DNA of 64,000 bases from assembly GCA_026315105.1 (NCBI GenBank), contig CM048750.1, positions 268,079,151 through 268,143,150 on the forward strand, written 5' to 3'. Under the pieces are notes generated by a model that was given only the letters and a program-made list of their open reading frames with translations, made no database searches and had not been told where the DNA came from. Made by a program: the position numbers and the translations under genes. Origin of the DNA: Locusta migratoria (lineage: Eukaryota > Arthropoda > Insecta > Orthoptera > Acrididae). The first letter of the stretch is position 1, and each line of letters opens with the position of its first letter. Positions 10,899 to 22,683 of this stretch are shown piece by piece.

Positions 10899-11679
10899 CC
10901 CATTTACAGCGTCATAAAACAAAGTGGAAAATGATATCTGACGTGTATTCATGATGGGAAGTCAGAGTCCCTCTGAAGTATCATATGAAACACTTCCTGG
11001 CCTTTCTTTATTTGTTTTCAGTATCACTGCTCACAGACAGCAGTAAACAACGGACTGTTTTATGTCTGTGTGCACGATTTCCTCAGCCGAGTTTTGCTGT
11101 CACAAAAAGAACCTGTTGTGTGTTCTCACGTTGGTAATTTTGTTTTCTATTGTTTTAGCTAATGGAAACGGATGTTATTCAATGAATAGAGCTCGTTTTA
11201 TTCACACAGTGTTTAAAATTGTGCCAGGAAGTTTTTAGTACTAACAGTGTCTAAAAGTCATTTTGTGCATGTTATTTTTGTAGTTTTCTTTGTTTCTAGG
11301 TGTCAGTAATAAATGGTTGTAGTTTTTTGTTGTTTACGAATTACGAAATATGCATGCGGTTCAGGCATAACTATTGTGTGCAATTCCCCCCTTCACGTCA
11401 ATTTCAAAATGGCATTTCGATATAAAAATGTTGCTATCTGTTTGTTGCTGGTAAATCCTTATGTTAACAGACTTACGCATTTCATAATGTCTCCAAATTA
11501 CATTACATCCTCTTGGACATGGAAGTCCCATTTTTAACGGTTTTTTATTTTATATTTTTGCCTCAAATTAGGAAAACAAAAACGTATGAACACATTAATG
11601 TGCTTTCATTGACTCTGGTAGTGAAATAAACAAATATGAAGTTATATGCTCAAATATTTGATAGTTTGGGTAGGAAAGG
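10899..11679. mobile_element. TTAA-flanked non-autonomous element (piggyBac-like)
   Basis: TTAA at 10895-10898 and 11680-11683 flank a 781-bp segment that is absent from the matching position of the other arm (arm: CTGCGG..., then TAATGCCCGAACG). The ends start CCC and finish GG. TTAA target duplication is the hallmark of the piggyBac superfamily, but the terminal repeats here are very short and there is no transposase. The short frame at 11313-11537 has no piggyBac motif. Confidence 0.65.
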
Positions 11680-12767
11680 TTAATGCCCGAACGTCTAATA
11701 CTGTGACCAGACTCTAGTAAGTGTTTTGTGTTCGCGATGTCAGTTAACCACAGGCTGTCGTGCGACACCTCCAGGTGCGGCATGGAATGATGACTAATCT
11801 GCAACGATTCAATGCCAAAGAATTTGAGCTCTTTAAATTCGTCACCGGTAAGTATAATAATTTGCAGTTATTAGACGTATTATACACGGTAAAGAAAATA
11901 CGTGGCGCTCTCTTTATGCTTTTCCTTTCTTTATGCAGATGTAGGTGCCCTGATGAAGACTTGCTGGATATAAAATAGACGGTTGACGTTTGGTGCAGAT
12001 TTACAAGAGGATGACGTCGACGATAACGTAGCTGCCATTTCACCACCGTCAGATTCATCGAGCACCTTCATTGCTTAGCGGGGCTTAGGCGTGGAATTGA
12101 GTTCATCAGTGATGGTGAAAGTTGCTTTTAATGATTTTATATCGTTCATTACCACTTTGTCCGTCTGGGTAACAGAAGAATATATGCAACGATCCGTTGC
12201 GTTTTGGAAAAGTGGAAAAGGGGACTCAATCTTTCAAGACCGTCAAGAGGAACTTCGCGATTACTAACGTGTAGTTTGTGTCGAAGGTCTCTTTGCTTTG
12301 ACCCTTTTTAAACCGCGCTTCACAGCAGCAGTGGAAATGAATGAGAGGCTTTTTCAACAAGCATTGTAACGTAATTTACTTTTCAGTATCTTTTATGCAC
12401 ACCATTTTGTTATATGTAAAGCAGACACTAGTAGTGAAGTAAACTTCAAAGAGTTACAGTACATACGTTTCATTTTGTAATATCATTTCCTCCTCCACTT
12501 CCATAGCTCTTTAAATTTCACATTTCTGGGGACTCGCTGTTGTCCCTTCATTGAAAAGCACTTCACGTTCGGGCATTACGCGGCCGCAGTGAAGCGGGTC
12601 AAGTGAGGAACAACCCGAGCTCGTGAATGTTTAAAAGCTGTACTTTCAGGGGGCGTAGTATCTGAATAATGGCCAAATTTTCAAGTGATATCGATTTCTG
12701 GGTTTGGTATATTGCTCATGTATTTTTTCTCAAGAAAATATAAGGTCGAGTTGATGATGTTCCCTTG

Positions 12768-13047
12768 TGAGTGACAATTATTGGGCTACAGTATATGATC
12801 AAAAATATCCACACATCTGGCTGAAAATGTCTTACAAGTTCTTGGCGACATCCATCGATAATCCCGGAATTCAATATAGTGTTGGTCTACCCTTAAGCTA
12901 CACTTACAGGGAACAAGATTTGCGGTAAGCAATCAATTTTATTTTTGAACACACTCCCATTCCTTTATACCAGATGGCAAGCAGGTATGGAAGCAGGCAG
13001 GCTAGGTCAGGTGTCATGTCGACTCTGCCGCCTCCTGGTTGTCTGTT
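12768..13047. other. Intergenic AT-rich DNA
   Basis: No feature recognised between the 3.7-kb element and the split SINE. Confidence 0.5.
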
Positions 13048-13059
13048 TGCTGCAGTTTC

Positions 13060-14387
13060 AAAACTTTGTATAGCTTATGGGATTTAACCACAGTCTAACA
13101 TATACAGTCGCGACACTCCCATAGATTTTGTTATACGCTGCGATAGCAGCGCTCCAAGCGGCCGGTAAGCTACGTTTCTGAATACGATAGTTGATGAGTG
13201 CGAATAGTATCGTTTAGATTGACTTCAGCATACTTTTTACATTAGGGAACGTATGTAGTGCCTTATAAAAAGGTAATAATTTTAAAGTAGCTCCCCATTT
13301 GTCTTTCTTAGATTTCATAAGATCCCTGATTAGGTAAAAGCGGTATATTACAGGATAGTTAATTTACAGTCATCTTGTAACATACAGGCTTTTAAATGAG
13401 TAATTTCATTTTCTATTAAAAATAAAAATGCCTCGGAAACACCAGGAGACATACCCTTTAGCAGAGACACGTCAATTTATATGCAGGAACGTTAAGTATT
13501 CTTCATTACAATTACAGTAATATCGGTGAGGTTGGAACAAAAGAAACGTATATAGAATGCAATAAATACGGTATTTAACATACCAAATCAACCATCACAG
13601 CTGTAGCTGAAGGAAAAACGTTACAGGCATGGCAATATAACGATAAAAACAACCAAACTGTTTTCCAACAAAGAAGATCCCAATTCCACAATTGTTGCTA
13701 CATCTGAACCACAAACGGTAAGAATCATGAAAACATTGGTTTTTTAGAGTTAAAGTAAATACACTTAAAAGAATATGCACGTATAAGAAAAACGACTCCG
13801 TACCGAATTGATACACGTCAAAAACTGGCTGTCAAAAAAAAGTGAGAACAGACCATAATAGAAATTTATTATACCATTATATTTATATGCAACTTATTTT
13901 CAGCGGAATAAGCTGCAAATATACACATATTCGTAAGTATTTGTTCATGACAGAGTTGTTCTTTATTCCATTGAATCATTCAAATGAGGCTGTTTTTATA
14001 TATTAATTTCCGTATTATGTTTGTCTCTCGATATTTTAATAATGCTTGTAACGCAGAAATTATAGTAAGTATTTCGTTAATTACGTACAAAAGCGATTAT
14101 AAACAAACGTCACTACTTCGGCAGCTTACCCACCGCTAGGAGCGCTAGTGTCGCAACAATTGTCAGTTGGTAACAACTTTTACAGCAGCGAGTGTCGTGA
14201 CTGTATATGTTAGACTGTGATTTAACTACGGGGTCATCAGTCCCTAAACTTACAAACTACTAGTGAACTACTTACGAACTAGGACGGCACAAATATCCAT
14301 GCCCGAGGGGGGATTCGAACCCCCGACCGTAGTGGCCGTGCAGACCGTGACTGAAGCGCCTCAGTCTCCTCGGCCACCGCGGCCGGC
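13060..14387 (-). mobile_element. SINE family S1, split by a DNA transposon
   Basis: The SINE 3' end is at 13060-13088 and its remainder at 14220-14387 (box B GGTTCGAATC near 14316). It is flanked by the 12-bp duplication TGCTGCAGTTTC (13048-13059 and 14388-14399). The 13089-14219 transposon inserted later, duplicating ATTTAAC of the SINE. Confidence 0.92.
13089..14219. mobile_element. CACAGT-type TIR transposon, copy 1 (1131 bp)
   Basis: Terminal inverted repeats of about 30 bp are nearly identical (CACAGTCTAACATATACAGT... against ...GTTAGACTGTG). Weaker inverted similarity extends to about 95 bp, including AGCGCTCCAAGCGGC (left) and its counterpart at the right. Insertion made the 7-bp duplication ATTTAAC (13082-13088, 14220-14226). 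The interior is AT-rich without a usable reading frame, so the copy is non-autonomous. A second copy of the family lies at 19191-22925. The 7-bp duplication and CA...TG ends do not match a superfamily with certainty; P-like elements (7-8 bp) are one possibility. Confidence 0.85.
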
Positions 14388-14627
14388 TGCTGCAGTTTCC
14401 TGGATATAGCTCGTGTCCTACTATTCTCGTAAGCTCCCTAAAATGCTACCTTCGCTGGTAAATCAGGAGTCGCGTTTGGCGTATGGTCTTGCAGCCAGCA
14501 AGGGGGGAACCGAAGAGAACACTCTAGACTGAACGCAGTGCCACGAGTCCGCCAGAGAAGTGCAGTCTCTCTCAAAGTGTTATAAAGAAACTATACCGTG
14601 AAGTAATATGAGTCTCACACAACTTTT

Positions 14628-15178
14628 AGATGCATTCTTCTGTTTCATGATGAACTGAATATTATTTTGTTAGTGGTCATCGTTCTTGTGATATTTATGG
14701 ATTCAATACAGTACTTCAAGGACTCTGGAAATTTTACATTGAAAAATACAGGTCGCTATCATCTTGTGTTTGGTACACGTTAGGTCATATGTTGCTATCA
14801 TTTAATAAAATCTTTCTTCGATACTTCCAATTATTTATGAGATATAAGGGATTTTATGAAAATTTCTTTCCGTTCTCTTCGCGGACGGGCGGGATCGGGA
14901 GTAAGTGCTTTATAAACAACGCATTAACTCGAGATTGGTAATAGATAGCGAAATTCTTCCCTTCGAAAAATAATTCAATATTTTAGCTACATGTCATCTG
15001 CAGCAACATATGACCTAACAGGCACCAAACGAGAATACGTAACAACCTCTATTTTTCAACGCCAAATTTTCGGATTTCTTCCTTCACTGTACTGAATCCG
15101 TTAATATCACAAGAACTATAACCGCAAACAAAATAGTACATAGATCTTCATGAATCTGAAGAATGCAGCAATAAGATG
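14628..15178. repeat. Degenerate foldback element
   Basis: Bases 14628-14800 pair imperfectly with 14995-15178. Conserved blocks include TTCTTGTGATATT, TTAGGTCATATGTTGCT and TTGAAAAATA and their complements. No coding sequence is visible. The divergence of the arms suggests an old insertion. Confidence 0.6.
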
Positions 15179-15395
15179 TGTAAGAATCAACTTTTTTTAC
15201 CGAACAGTTTGATAAATAATACAGCTCGGTCGTGTTGCGCGCCTTGGCTTTTACCAAGCGAAAACAGCCTGCATGTTTCCGTGCCGAATCTTGCACCATG
15301 TGAGACAGAAAGAGTGTTATTTAGCGGGATTCCTATTTTGCACCCAAATGACGTGCTCGTCATCCAGAAACTTTCGGCGAACCACGCGCCATGTG

Positions 15396-15900
15396 CAGAG
15401 CTGGGCACAAGACCGTCAATCCGTTAATCTTTAATTAACGAAGTTAACTTTTGAGTAACGGATTAACTTTTAAATTAATTTTCACAAACGTTAACGGATT
15501 CTTTAACTTCCGTTAATTTGTCGTAAGTCCATTATTTCGTTACTTTTGTACCCACTTCTTATTATAAAAGTCTTGCCGCGTAAATTATGCTCATGTTAGG
15601 GCAGGTTCAATCTTCTGAATGGTGCCGCCAACACCCGATCACACAAGCCACAACTTAGCGTAAGCCTGTCCAAAACGGAGCCGAGAGTCTGGTGAAGATG
15701 TGGCTGGACATGAAATCCAGCGACTCATTTAACGATGCGGCAATTTTTTGGGAAAATATTTTAGTAAATCTTTTTATTAAATATAATACTCCTATACCAT
15801 CAAGTGCCGCAGTCGAACGTCTTTTTTACACGGGAAAAGATATTTTGAAACCCAAACGTGCCTCCTTGACAACACGAAAATTTTAATATGGTAATGTTTA
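15396..15900 (+). pseudogene. hAT transposon remnant with C-terminal dimerisation domain
   Basis: The left end CAGAGCTGGGCAC (15396) looks like a hAT terminal repeat. It is followed by a subterminal region rich in GTTAACGG-type repeats (15415-15530). The 64-codon frame 15692-15886 encodes the hAT C-terminal (hATC) dimerisation signature: YNTPIPSSAAVERLF followed by GKDILKPKRASL. The catalytic RNase H-like core and BED finger are absent, so this is an internally deleted element. I could not find the right terminal repeat. A full hAT transposase is usually 500-700 residues. Confidence 0.8.
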
Positions 15901-16547
15901 TTAAAGAAATAAGCACGTTATAGGAAATGACTTTCAGTGAAATTACATATTATGAGTCTCCTGTAAATTTCATTTTATTCCTAAATAATTATTACTAAAA
16001 ATTAATAGATATATATATATATATATTACTGGAACACTAAATCGTGGCAGCCGGTCGCGAGCGTAACAAATGAAAAACAAATATTCTTCTTTTTATACAA
16101 GAATACGAATTATTTCAAAGAACAAAAGACTTTTCCCCCAAAGCAAATGACTCTTGCGGAGGCTATTTTACACTATAGTACGTGATTAGACATCGTTTGT
16201 TTACGTTCACGGCCAATTGCCATGATTGAGTGGCCGAGTAATATTAGTGTTTATTTATACTCCAAGCCTTATTTAAACTTTAACATAAAAAATATTTTTT
16301 TTAAATATCACGTATGGTAATACATTATTTTTAATTGCTGGCTTGAATAATATAACAACATACATATATAAATTCGGAGACTAAACTTGATTTTTTTTTA
16401 AAATTCGATTGTAGTGGAATGGTCTGGGTCGAAGTTCGATTAAATCAAATTGGAACAAAAATTTACTCTTGAAGTATAATATAAAGGAAGAATCGACTGT
16501 TCCACCGCAAAGTACAAAGGTAAATTTAAAGTTATATATATATCAAT
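15901..16547. other. AT-rich DNA, no gene
   Basis: Contains a short TA dinucleotide run at about 16009-16026. No coding or RNA feature recognised. Confidence 0.5.
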
Positions 16548-16552
16548 AGTGT

Positions 16553-16812
16553 TGTTGGTTGTTGTGGTCTTCAGTCCACAGACTGGTTTGATGCAGCGCT
16601 CCACGCTACCTTGTCCTGTGCAAGTCTCTTCATCAGAGAATACGTTCGACAACCTACATCCTTTTTCTTTTTAATCTGCTTATTATATTCGTCCCTCAGA
16701 CTCCCTCTACGATTTTTACCCCACACGCTTTCTTCTAATGCTAAGTTGACAATTCCTTGATGTCTCAGAATGTGTCATACCAATCTATCCCTTCTCTTAG
16801 TCAGGATGAGCG
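16553..16812 (-). pseudogene. (AAC)n-tailed LINE, 3'-end fragment
   Basis: The minus strand reads the C-terminal end of the same LINE family as 43.4-44.8 and 60.8-61.1 kb. It begins with the complement of GTTGTTG (an AAC-type tail) and contains the recurring block GGTCTTCAGTCC...GACTGGTTTGATGCAG. Frames are broken. Confidence 0.75.
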
Positions 16813-17004
16813 TTTACTACAATTTCGGACGATGTTTTATGCTTGCCTTTGGTTTTGAAAATGTATTTATGCCTACAAATCGAGGCTAAAGTCACCACCA
16901 ATTAAAATTATATGCATTGGGTACGTTTTTGAAATTTGATTCCAGCTTTGTTTGAACGTTTCTGCAATCGAATCGTATGAGTCAGGGTGGTCGATAGAAA
17001 GAAT

Positions 17005-17905
17005 CAATTTTTAATTTATTTTGGTTGTCAGGTATAACCTCAACCCATACCGACAATATACTTCAATTTCGATGCAGGATAAACGTTATGTGACAGCCAT
17101 AAATACGCTACTACCTATTATATTCAATCTACCTTTACTGAACACCATTTGTCCCTTTGTAAAAATTCCATCTGAACTTATCTGCGGATTAAGGCAGCTT
17201 TCGGTACCTATAATGGTTTGAGATTGGGTACTTTCCATTAGTGCCTGGATTTCTGGTACTATTTTCCCCACACAGCTACGACAGGTTACAACTGTTAGAC
17301 CAATGGATTTCTGATCTATGTTCGTCCTATCTTTGAGACTGAAACCCTTTCTGTGTGTTCCCGAGGACTTTCAAGCTAGAAAACTTCCAAGTACACGCCA
17401 CACAGTCCCCGCTACCCGTGTAGTCCACACCTGAGCTATTTAGCGGAACCCGGAGTCCCACCATCCGATGGCGCAAGTCGAGAATCTGCATCCCATGCGG
17501 TCACAGAACCGTTTGAATGACTCAGACCCTCCACTCGGATCTGTACCAGAGGTCCACTATCGGTCCTGTCACCTATGCTGCAGATGGTGAGCTCTGCTTT
17601 CATCTTGCAGTCTCTTTCACTTCAGATAGCGCCTCAAAACCGGAGAGAATCTCTTCAGATTCAAAGGGACACACATCAGTGGTACCGACGTGAGCTACCA
17701 CCTGCAGTTCGCTGCACCCCGTACTTTTCATGGTATCCGGAAGGACCCGTTACATATCTGGAATGTCTCCATCCGGTATGCACATGGAGTGCACGTTGGC
17801 CTTCTTCCCACCTTTGGCAGCCATCTTTCTAAAGAGCTTCATTACCCGCTTAACGTTGGAGCTCCCAACTACGAGCAAACCCACCATCTGTGAAAGCTCG
17901 GATCT
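17005..17905 (-). pseudogene. LINE B ORF1 (SGNH-like) and start of ORF2
   Basis: Reading from 17905 downward: MVGLLVVGSSNVKRV, a GDS-type nucleophile block (17889-17845), then in other frames VVAHVGTTDV (about 17700), resembling the GTND block of SGNH hydrolases, and the end of ORF1 near 17410. The endonuclease start of ORF2 continues to about 17005 (IIGTESCLNPQ with E as the catalytic-type residue). Esterase-like ORF1 proteins are known from CR1-type retrotransposons. Several stops and frameshifts make it non-functional. The 3' end stops abruptly at the position equal to about 3745 of the 3.25-kb copy. Confidence 0.75.
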
Positions 17906-18870
17906 TCTACATCTATATCTACATGGGATACTCTGCAAATAACATTTAAGTGCTTGGCAGTGGGTTCATCGAACCACCTTATCTTTCATTCCATTCTCGA
18001 ATAGCGCGCGGGAAGAAAGAACACCTGAATCTCTCCGTTCGAGCTCTGATTTCTCGTATTTTATTCTGATGATAATTTCTACCCAGATTCTATATCATTT
18101 CCGTAACGCTGTCTCCCCTGTATATACGAAACAAGCTGCCCTTCTTTGGACTTTCGATACCCGTCGTCAAACCCACCTGATAAGCATCCCACACTGGGCC
18201 GCAATACTCCAAAAAAGGACGGACAAGCATAGTATATGCAATCGTTGTTGTAGTTCTTTTGCATGATTTAAGAGTTCTGCCAATAAAACGCAGTCTCTGG
18301 TTCGCCTTTCCCACGACATTATCTACGTATTCTTTCCAATTTAAGTCTGAAGTAATAGTAATTCATAGGTATTTACTGGAGTTTACGGGGTGCAGTTTTG
18401 ATTGATTAATCTTGTAAACAAAATTTAACGGATTTATTTTCGTACTCATGTGGACGACATCGTTATGCAGTTAGTTTTGGTCTTCATATGATTTTACTAG
18501 ACGGTAAATGACGGCGTCATCTGCAAACAACCTAAGAGAGCTATTTAGATATTCTCTCAAATCGATTATGTAAATAAGAAACAGCAGAGGACCAATAACA
18601 CTACCCTGTGGAACGCCCAATATCACCTCTGTTTTAATCGATGCCTTACCATCGACTACTACGAACTGTGTCCTCTCCGACAGGAAATCCCCTATCCAGT
18701 CGCAAATTTGAGGCTATATACCATGACTACGCTTTTTGATTAAAAGCCGTAGTGACTTCAGGATGCGCGACACCATCCGGCTCAGGAAGATCGCCCTGAA
18801 CAGATAGCGCCTCAAACCTGTTTACAAGACGAACCGGGGATGCCTCACGATTGGCCCCAGAATGTCGTAC
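17906..18870 (-). pseudogene. LINE B, internally deleted copy
   Basis: The tail (complement of CTACATCTATATCTACAT) lies at 17908-17925. Above it come the 3' UTR, then RT motifs reading downward from 18752: the frame around GVPQGS (complement near 18620), FADDAVIY (about 18520) and the thumb FIGRTLKSC (18290-18260). At 18753-18870 this joins directly to an ORF1-type fragment (NRFEALSVQGD followed by PEPDG), so endonuclease and N-terminal RT are missing. Stops are present. Its tail abuts the ORF1 of the copy at 17005-17905, giving a head-to-tail arrangement. Confidence 0.75.
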
Positions 18871-19183
18871 GTCACCTGCCACGCATTGTAGCAACCTCCC
18901 ACATAACTACAGGTGAGGTGTCTTCCTGTATCGAATGTGAATAAATAGCTTGCACTGTTTATATGTAAGAGTGTGACAGCTTTCAGTACGACATTGTAAG
19001 TGTTTTAAGATGTAAAATCCCATTGATGTACATTTTTATTTTTTTTATTTTGGATAATTGCCTACTGCAGATGTAAAGATTGTCGTCGCTGACCGTAACT
19101 AATTGGGGCGATATACTGTAATGAATGACGTAACTAGAGGAAACCATCTGCTCATAGTGCTGACTGCTTGTACGGATCTGGCA
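18871..19183. other. Intergenic DNA, no gene
   Basis: AT-rich; no feature recognised. Confidence 0.4.
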
Positions 19184-20049
19184 CGTATCCCCACAGTGTA
19201 ACATAGCAGTCGCGACACCCACTGGTGTAAAATCTGTTACCGCCTGACAGCTAAGGCGACACAAGCGCTCTAAGCGGCGAGCAAGGGAGCAGCCTGTTAA
19301 CTTCTTATATATCGTATGAATAGCACTTCATTCTCGCACCCTTTTTTTACGTAATTCACGATACGACTGTTTCATTTTAGATACAAAAGTTTTAGTCTAA
19401 TATCAGACGAAACGGATGATGCATAAATAAACAGTAGGGGAGCTAAAACATATGAATGGAACGATGAAAGCTAGAACCTACTCATGCAGAAACATGTGCC
19501 TCCGAATATTTTTGCAGCTTTCCCCATTGAAACGGAAGTAATGTAAGCATAAGAAGCGTACCGTGTAGCTCCAAATTAAACGGGGTATGTCACACAATTT
19601 CTTTTCATTTCCTTCCGTGTTTTAGTTCTTAGGACAACTGTTAGCAAAACTACGACTTTCATGTTTCTTATTGTTCTGTTTCGGACGAGATGCTTCCAAC
19701 TAATAGTTGTAATATGCAGAAAACTTAGTTGAAAGTCTGCGAAATGACCTTCCTATGTTTATGTGCATGCTAAAAAAATTAATAAATAAAATAAAAGGAA
19801 GAGTATGACCACTGACGCCCAAATTTGAGTTTGGTGTTCATATTTTCAACAAATATTTGGTATTTGCCTATCTCCCTGGATGGTCTTCATCTTATTTTCC
19901 GAACTCTCAATTTTTTACTAGAATATAAGATTACAGAGTTTTGTAGCTTATTCTTCAGAATGTTACTTTATATCTTAGGCCTATCATACACCATTTGGAC
20001 ATCCAAACTGCAGTACGTAGTTGTCTATATACACTATGAACCATTTTTT

Positions 20050-21500
20050 CTCCTGAAAAGGTCAAACAATTTCCTTTTTCTTTTTTGATTTTTTAATACT
20101 ACCCGGATTTCAGACAGCGGGCATCAACTTCGGTGGCTGCTCTTCATTCTTGAGAAATACATGTAATGATAAGAAGTAATGAACATGATACAGGGAATAA
20201 AATTTGCAGAGTTAAAACCATAGACAAGGTGAAAGTTGGAGAACATTAAAAAGACAAGTTGACAGACAAATACTTGGAGGATAGAGACAAGTAAGCGGCG
20301 ATAAAATACACACATTATATTCATAAAAGCTGTTTAAAGCCGCGGTGACGGTTAAAAGTACATTGATAGACACACACGCACAAATCGGAGACAGGTGAAC
20401 GGTGCACACGGTAAAATATTTGTAGGACGTTGTCGGCGAGGCACAGGTTAAAAAACATCGAAGATCACTAATCACTAACACTGGCACTGGAGCACTATTT
20501 AAAATGTCGAGACGCCACCGCGGAACGGGGGAGGGGGGCGAGGGGGAAGGGATTGGAGAGGGATGGGGGAAGCGCGGGGGAGGGGGGACGGGAGTGGAGA
20601 GGGAGAGGAGGAAGGGGAAGGGGGGAAGGGGGCGGGACGAGACCCTGGGGGCGGGATAGGGGCAGCCAAGTGGGGGGAAATGAGGGGATTGGGGAGGGGA
20701 GAGGGGCGCTGATGCTACGGGGAAGGGATCAGGGTTGGTAGGAGGGGTAGATATCGGGACGAAGTTCATTATCCGGTAAGGGAACGGTACGGAAGTTGCC
20801 CTGGGAAAGGATAGGGAGTGTATGTAGGCGAAGGCTGGGAGGGATAGTTTGGTGGAGGCATGGCAGAGGCCCGGGATCGGTGAGAATAGGGTATACCAGA
20901 GGGTTTAGGGACTATTTTTCGGGTAGTGTAAAGAATTCGGAGATGTTCGAGGTGTTGTAGGAGAGGAGGGAAGGGGATTAGGTCATAGAGGATCCGCGTG
21001 GGGGAAGGGAGTCGGATACGGTATGTGAGGCGGAGGGCGTGACTTTCCAGGATTTGTAAGGATGTAGGAGGGACTGATATCCAAGTGGGATGGAAGGAAC
21101 AGAGGACGGGGCGCGTGATGGATTTATAGGTGTGAAGGACAGTGGAAGGGTGGAGGCCTCACGTCCGGCCAGTAAGGAGTTTAAGGAGGTTGAGGCGGGT
21201 CAGTGCTTTCTCACGAAGGGATTTGAGGTATGGGGTCCAGGGAAGTTTGCGGTTAAGGGTCAGGCCAAGGTATTTGAGGGTGGGGGTGTGACGGATTGGG
21301 CGGTTGTGGAGGGTAAGATAGAAATCGTGCAGACGGAAGGATCGGGTGGTACGACCTATGACGATTGCCTGGGATTTGTCTGGATTTACGTATAGGAGCC
21401 ACCGGTTACACAATGAGGCGAACTCAGTGAGGTGGGACTGGAGCAGAAACTGGAGGGGGCGAGGGCTAGGAAGGCGGTGTTGTCAGCATATTGAAGGAGA
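20050..21500 (-). pseudogene. Jockey-like LINE 3' part: RT C-terminus and 3' UTR
   Basis: On the minus strand the copy starts near 21500 with LLQYADNTAFLA, the reverse transcriptase YADD box with the second Asp changed to Asn. It continues with WLLYVNPDKSQAIVIGR and TLKYLGLTLNRKLPW in the frame 21413-21159. A Pro-rich C-terminus (20770-20520) and a 3' UTR follow, ending in an A-rich tail (complement of TTTTTTGATTTTTTAAT) at about 20060-20100. It is 5'-truncated, as usual for LINEs. The strongly GA-rich plus strand in this region is simply the complement of this CT-rich coding and UTR sequence. Confidence 0.8.
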
Positions 21501-22089
21501 TGGTCAAACAATAACTATTATATATAAATATATGCAATTTTCAGGTGAATCGTGACGGAAACTGTTCAGAAGAATGATTGTTACATACCTCTGTGTCCTT
21601 AGGAAATTTGAAAACAGACAAATGTATTTTTTTCTGGTTGTTGCTACATTTTATTGCGCTACAAGCGCTTCCCGTTCCGGAAAGTATCGCGAAAACGAAT
21701 ATAAGCTACGAGTAATCCGACAAACAACGCACGAAACACCGCCAACTCAGTAGTGTCCCCTGCTGGCCGCTTGGTGCGCTGCTGTCGCGGTGGGTAACAA
21801 AAAATCGTTCGAGTGTCGTGACTGGTGTGTAAAGGCTAGTTTACACGACGGCACTACGTTTCATGAAACTGCACTACTGGCCATCGCGCACGCGCGACGA
21901 GCGTTCGCACAACTCGTTGGTGCAACTAAACAGTTTCGGCACGTTTCCATCTTTGACGAAACTGATTGCGCGTGTTTTTAGGTTACAGAGTAAAACACAT
22001 AATAAAAGAGGAACGGAAGAAATAATTTGGTTTTGAACATATATGGGATGCATAGGTGTTTGTGCGATTTTAAGAGCGGCGTTTTAGTG

Positions 22090-22683
22090 CTCTTGGAGCA
22101 ATTATTCGTGAATTAAATTTTGATGGGTTGACGATTAGCGAATTGCAGACTAAAATAGGTTCAATTCCAAATACCTATACAAACGAACTATGGCAATTAT
22201 GGATTTGGGAACACGGTACAGGTACTAAAATGTTCAAATGTTTGTATAGCTTATGGGACTTAACTACGGGATCATCAGTTCCTAAACTTACAAACTACTT
22301 ATCAACTACCTTATCCTAAGGACGGCACAAATATCCATGCCCAAGGGTGGATTCGAACCCCCGACCGTAGCGGCCGAGCGGACCGTGACTGGAGCGCCTC
22401 AGTCCCCTCGGCCACCGCGGCCGGCGGTACAGGTACTGTAGAGACGAATATCTACTTGACAAGAAAGTAATGCAATTCGTAATTTCATTTCTGGTAACAA
22501 TGCTTCATGCATAAAAGTGTCTTGTTTCTTCATTTCATTACTAACTCTGTTTAAAAGGAACGTAAACTGCTCTGGTGACATTCTAAGTTGATTAAAATAG
22601 CTTCTAGGGTCTTCAATTACAATTACAATTTCTGTCAGCAAGGTTGCTAAGCAACCGAGCTGACGTCTCACAAACCCAAACAC
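22090..22683 (-). pseudogene. HARBI1-like transposase N-terminal fragment
   Basis: The frame 22683-22438 reads DPRSYFNQLRMSPEQFTFLL and KKQDTFMHEALLPEMKLRI, the N-terminal pattern of PIF/Harbinger nucleases (F...RM....F..LL...V...I.KQDT..R.A...E.L.I.L). It is then broken by the SINE insertion (22227-22425). Below the SINE a broken YRVPKS-like segment continues to about 22090. The DDE catalytic core is missing, so the element cannot move by itself. Confidence 0.75.
22227..22425 (-). mobile_element. tRNA-derived SINE, family S1
   Basis: Full-length copy with box B GGTTCGAATC on the minus strand, flanked by the perfect 12-bp repeat GGTACAGGTACT (22215-22226, 22426-22437). It interrupts the Harbinger transposase frame. 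Confidence 0.93.

Larger units (their letters stand above)
9087..12767. mobile_element. 3.7-kb inverted-repeat DNA element with nested insertions
   Basis: About 120 bp starting CAAGGGAACATCATCA at 9087 are repeated inverted at the other end, which finishes CCCTTG at 12767. After a break, the repeat continues inward: 10835-10895 pairs with about 12585-12645. A TGA trinucleotide flanks both sides (9084-9086, 12768-12770), a possible 3-bp target duplication. Two younger insertions lie in the left arm (9231-10830 and 10899-11679). The inner part 11684-12560 has only broken frames, e.g. an acidic stretch near 12010-12060, and no identifiable transposase. The superfamily is unknown. Confidence 0.75.

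Noticed and set aside
20553..20769. Open frames for Gly/Arg-rich (plus) and Pro-rich (minus) proteins
   Set aside because: They come from the CT-rich C-terminal and UTR part of a Jockey-like LINE on the minus strand.
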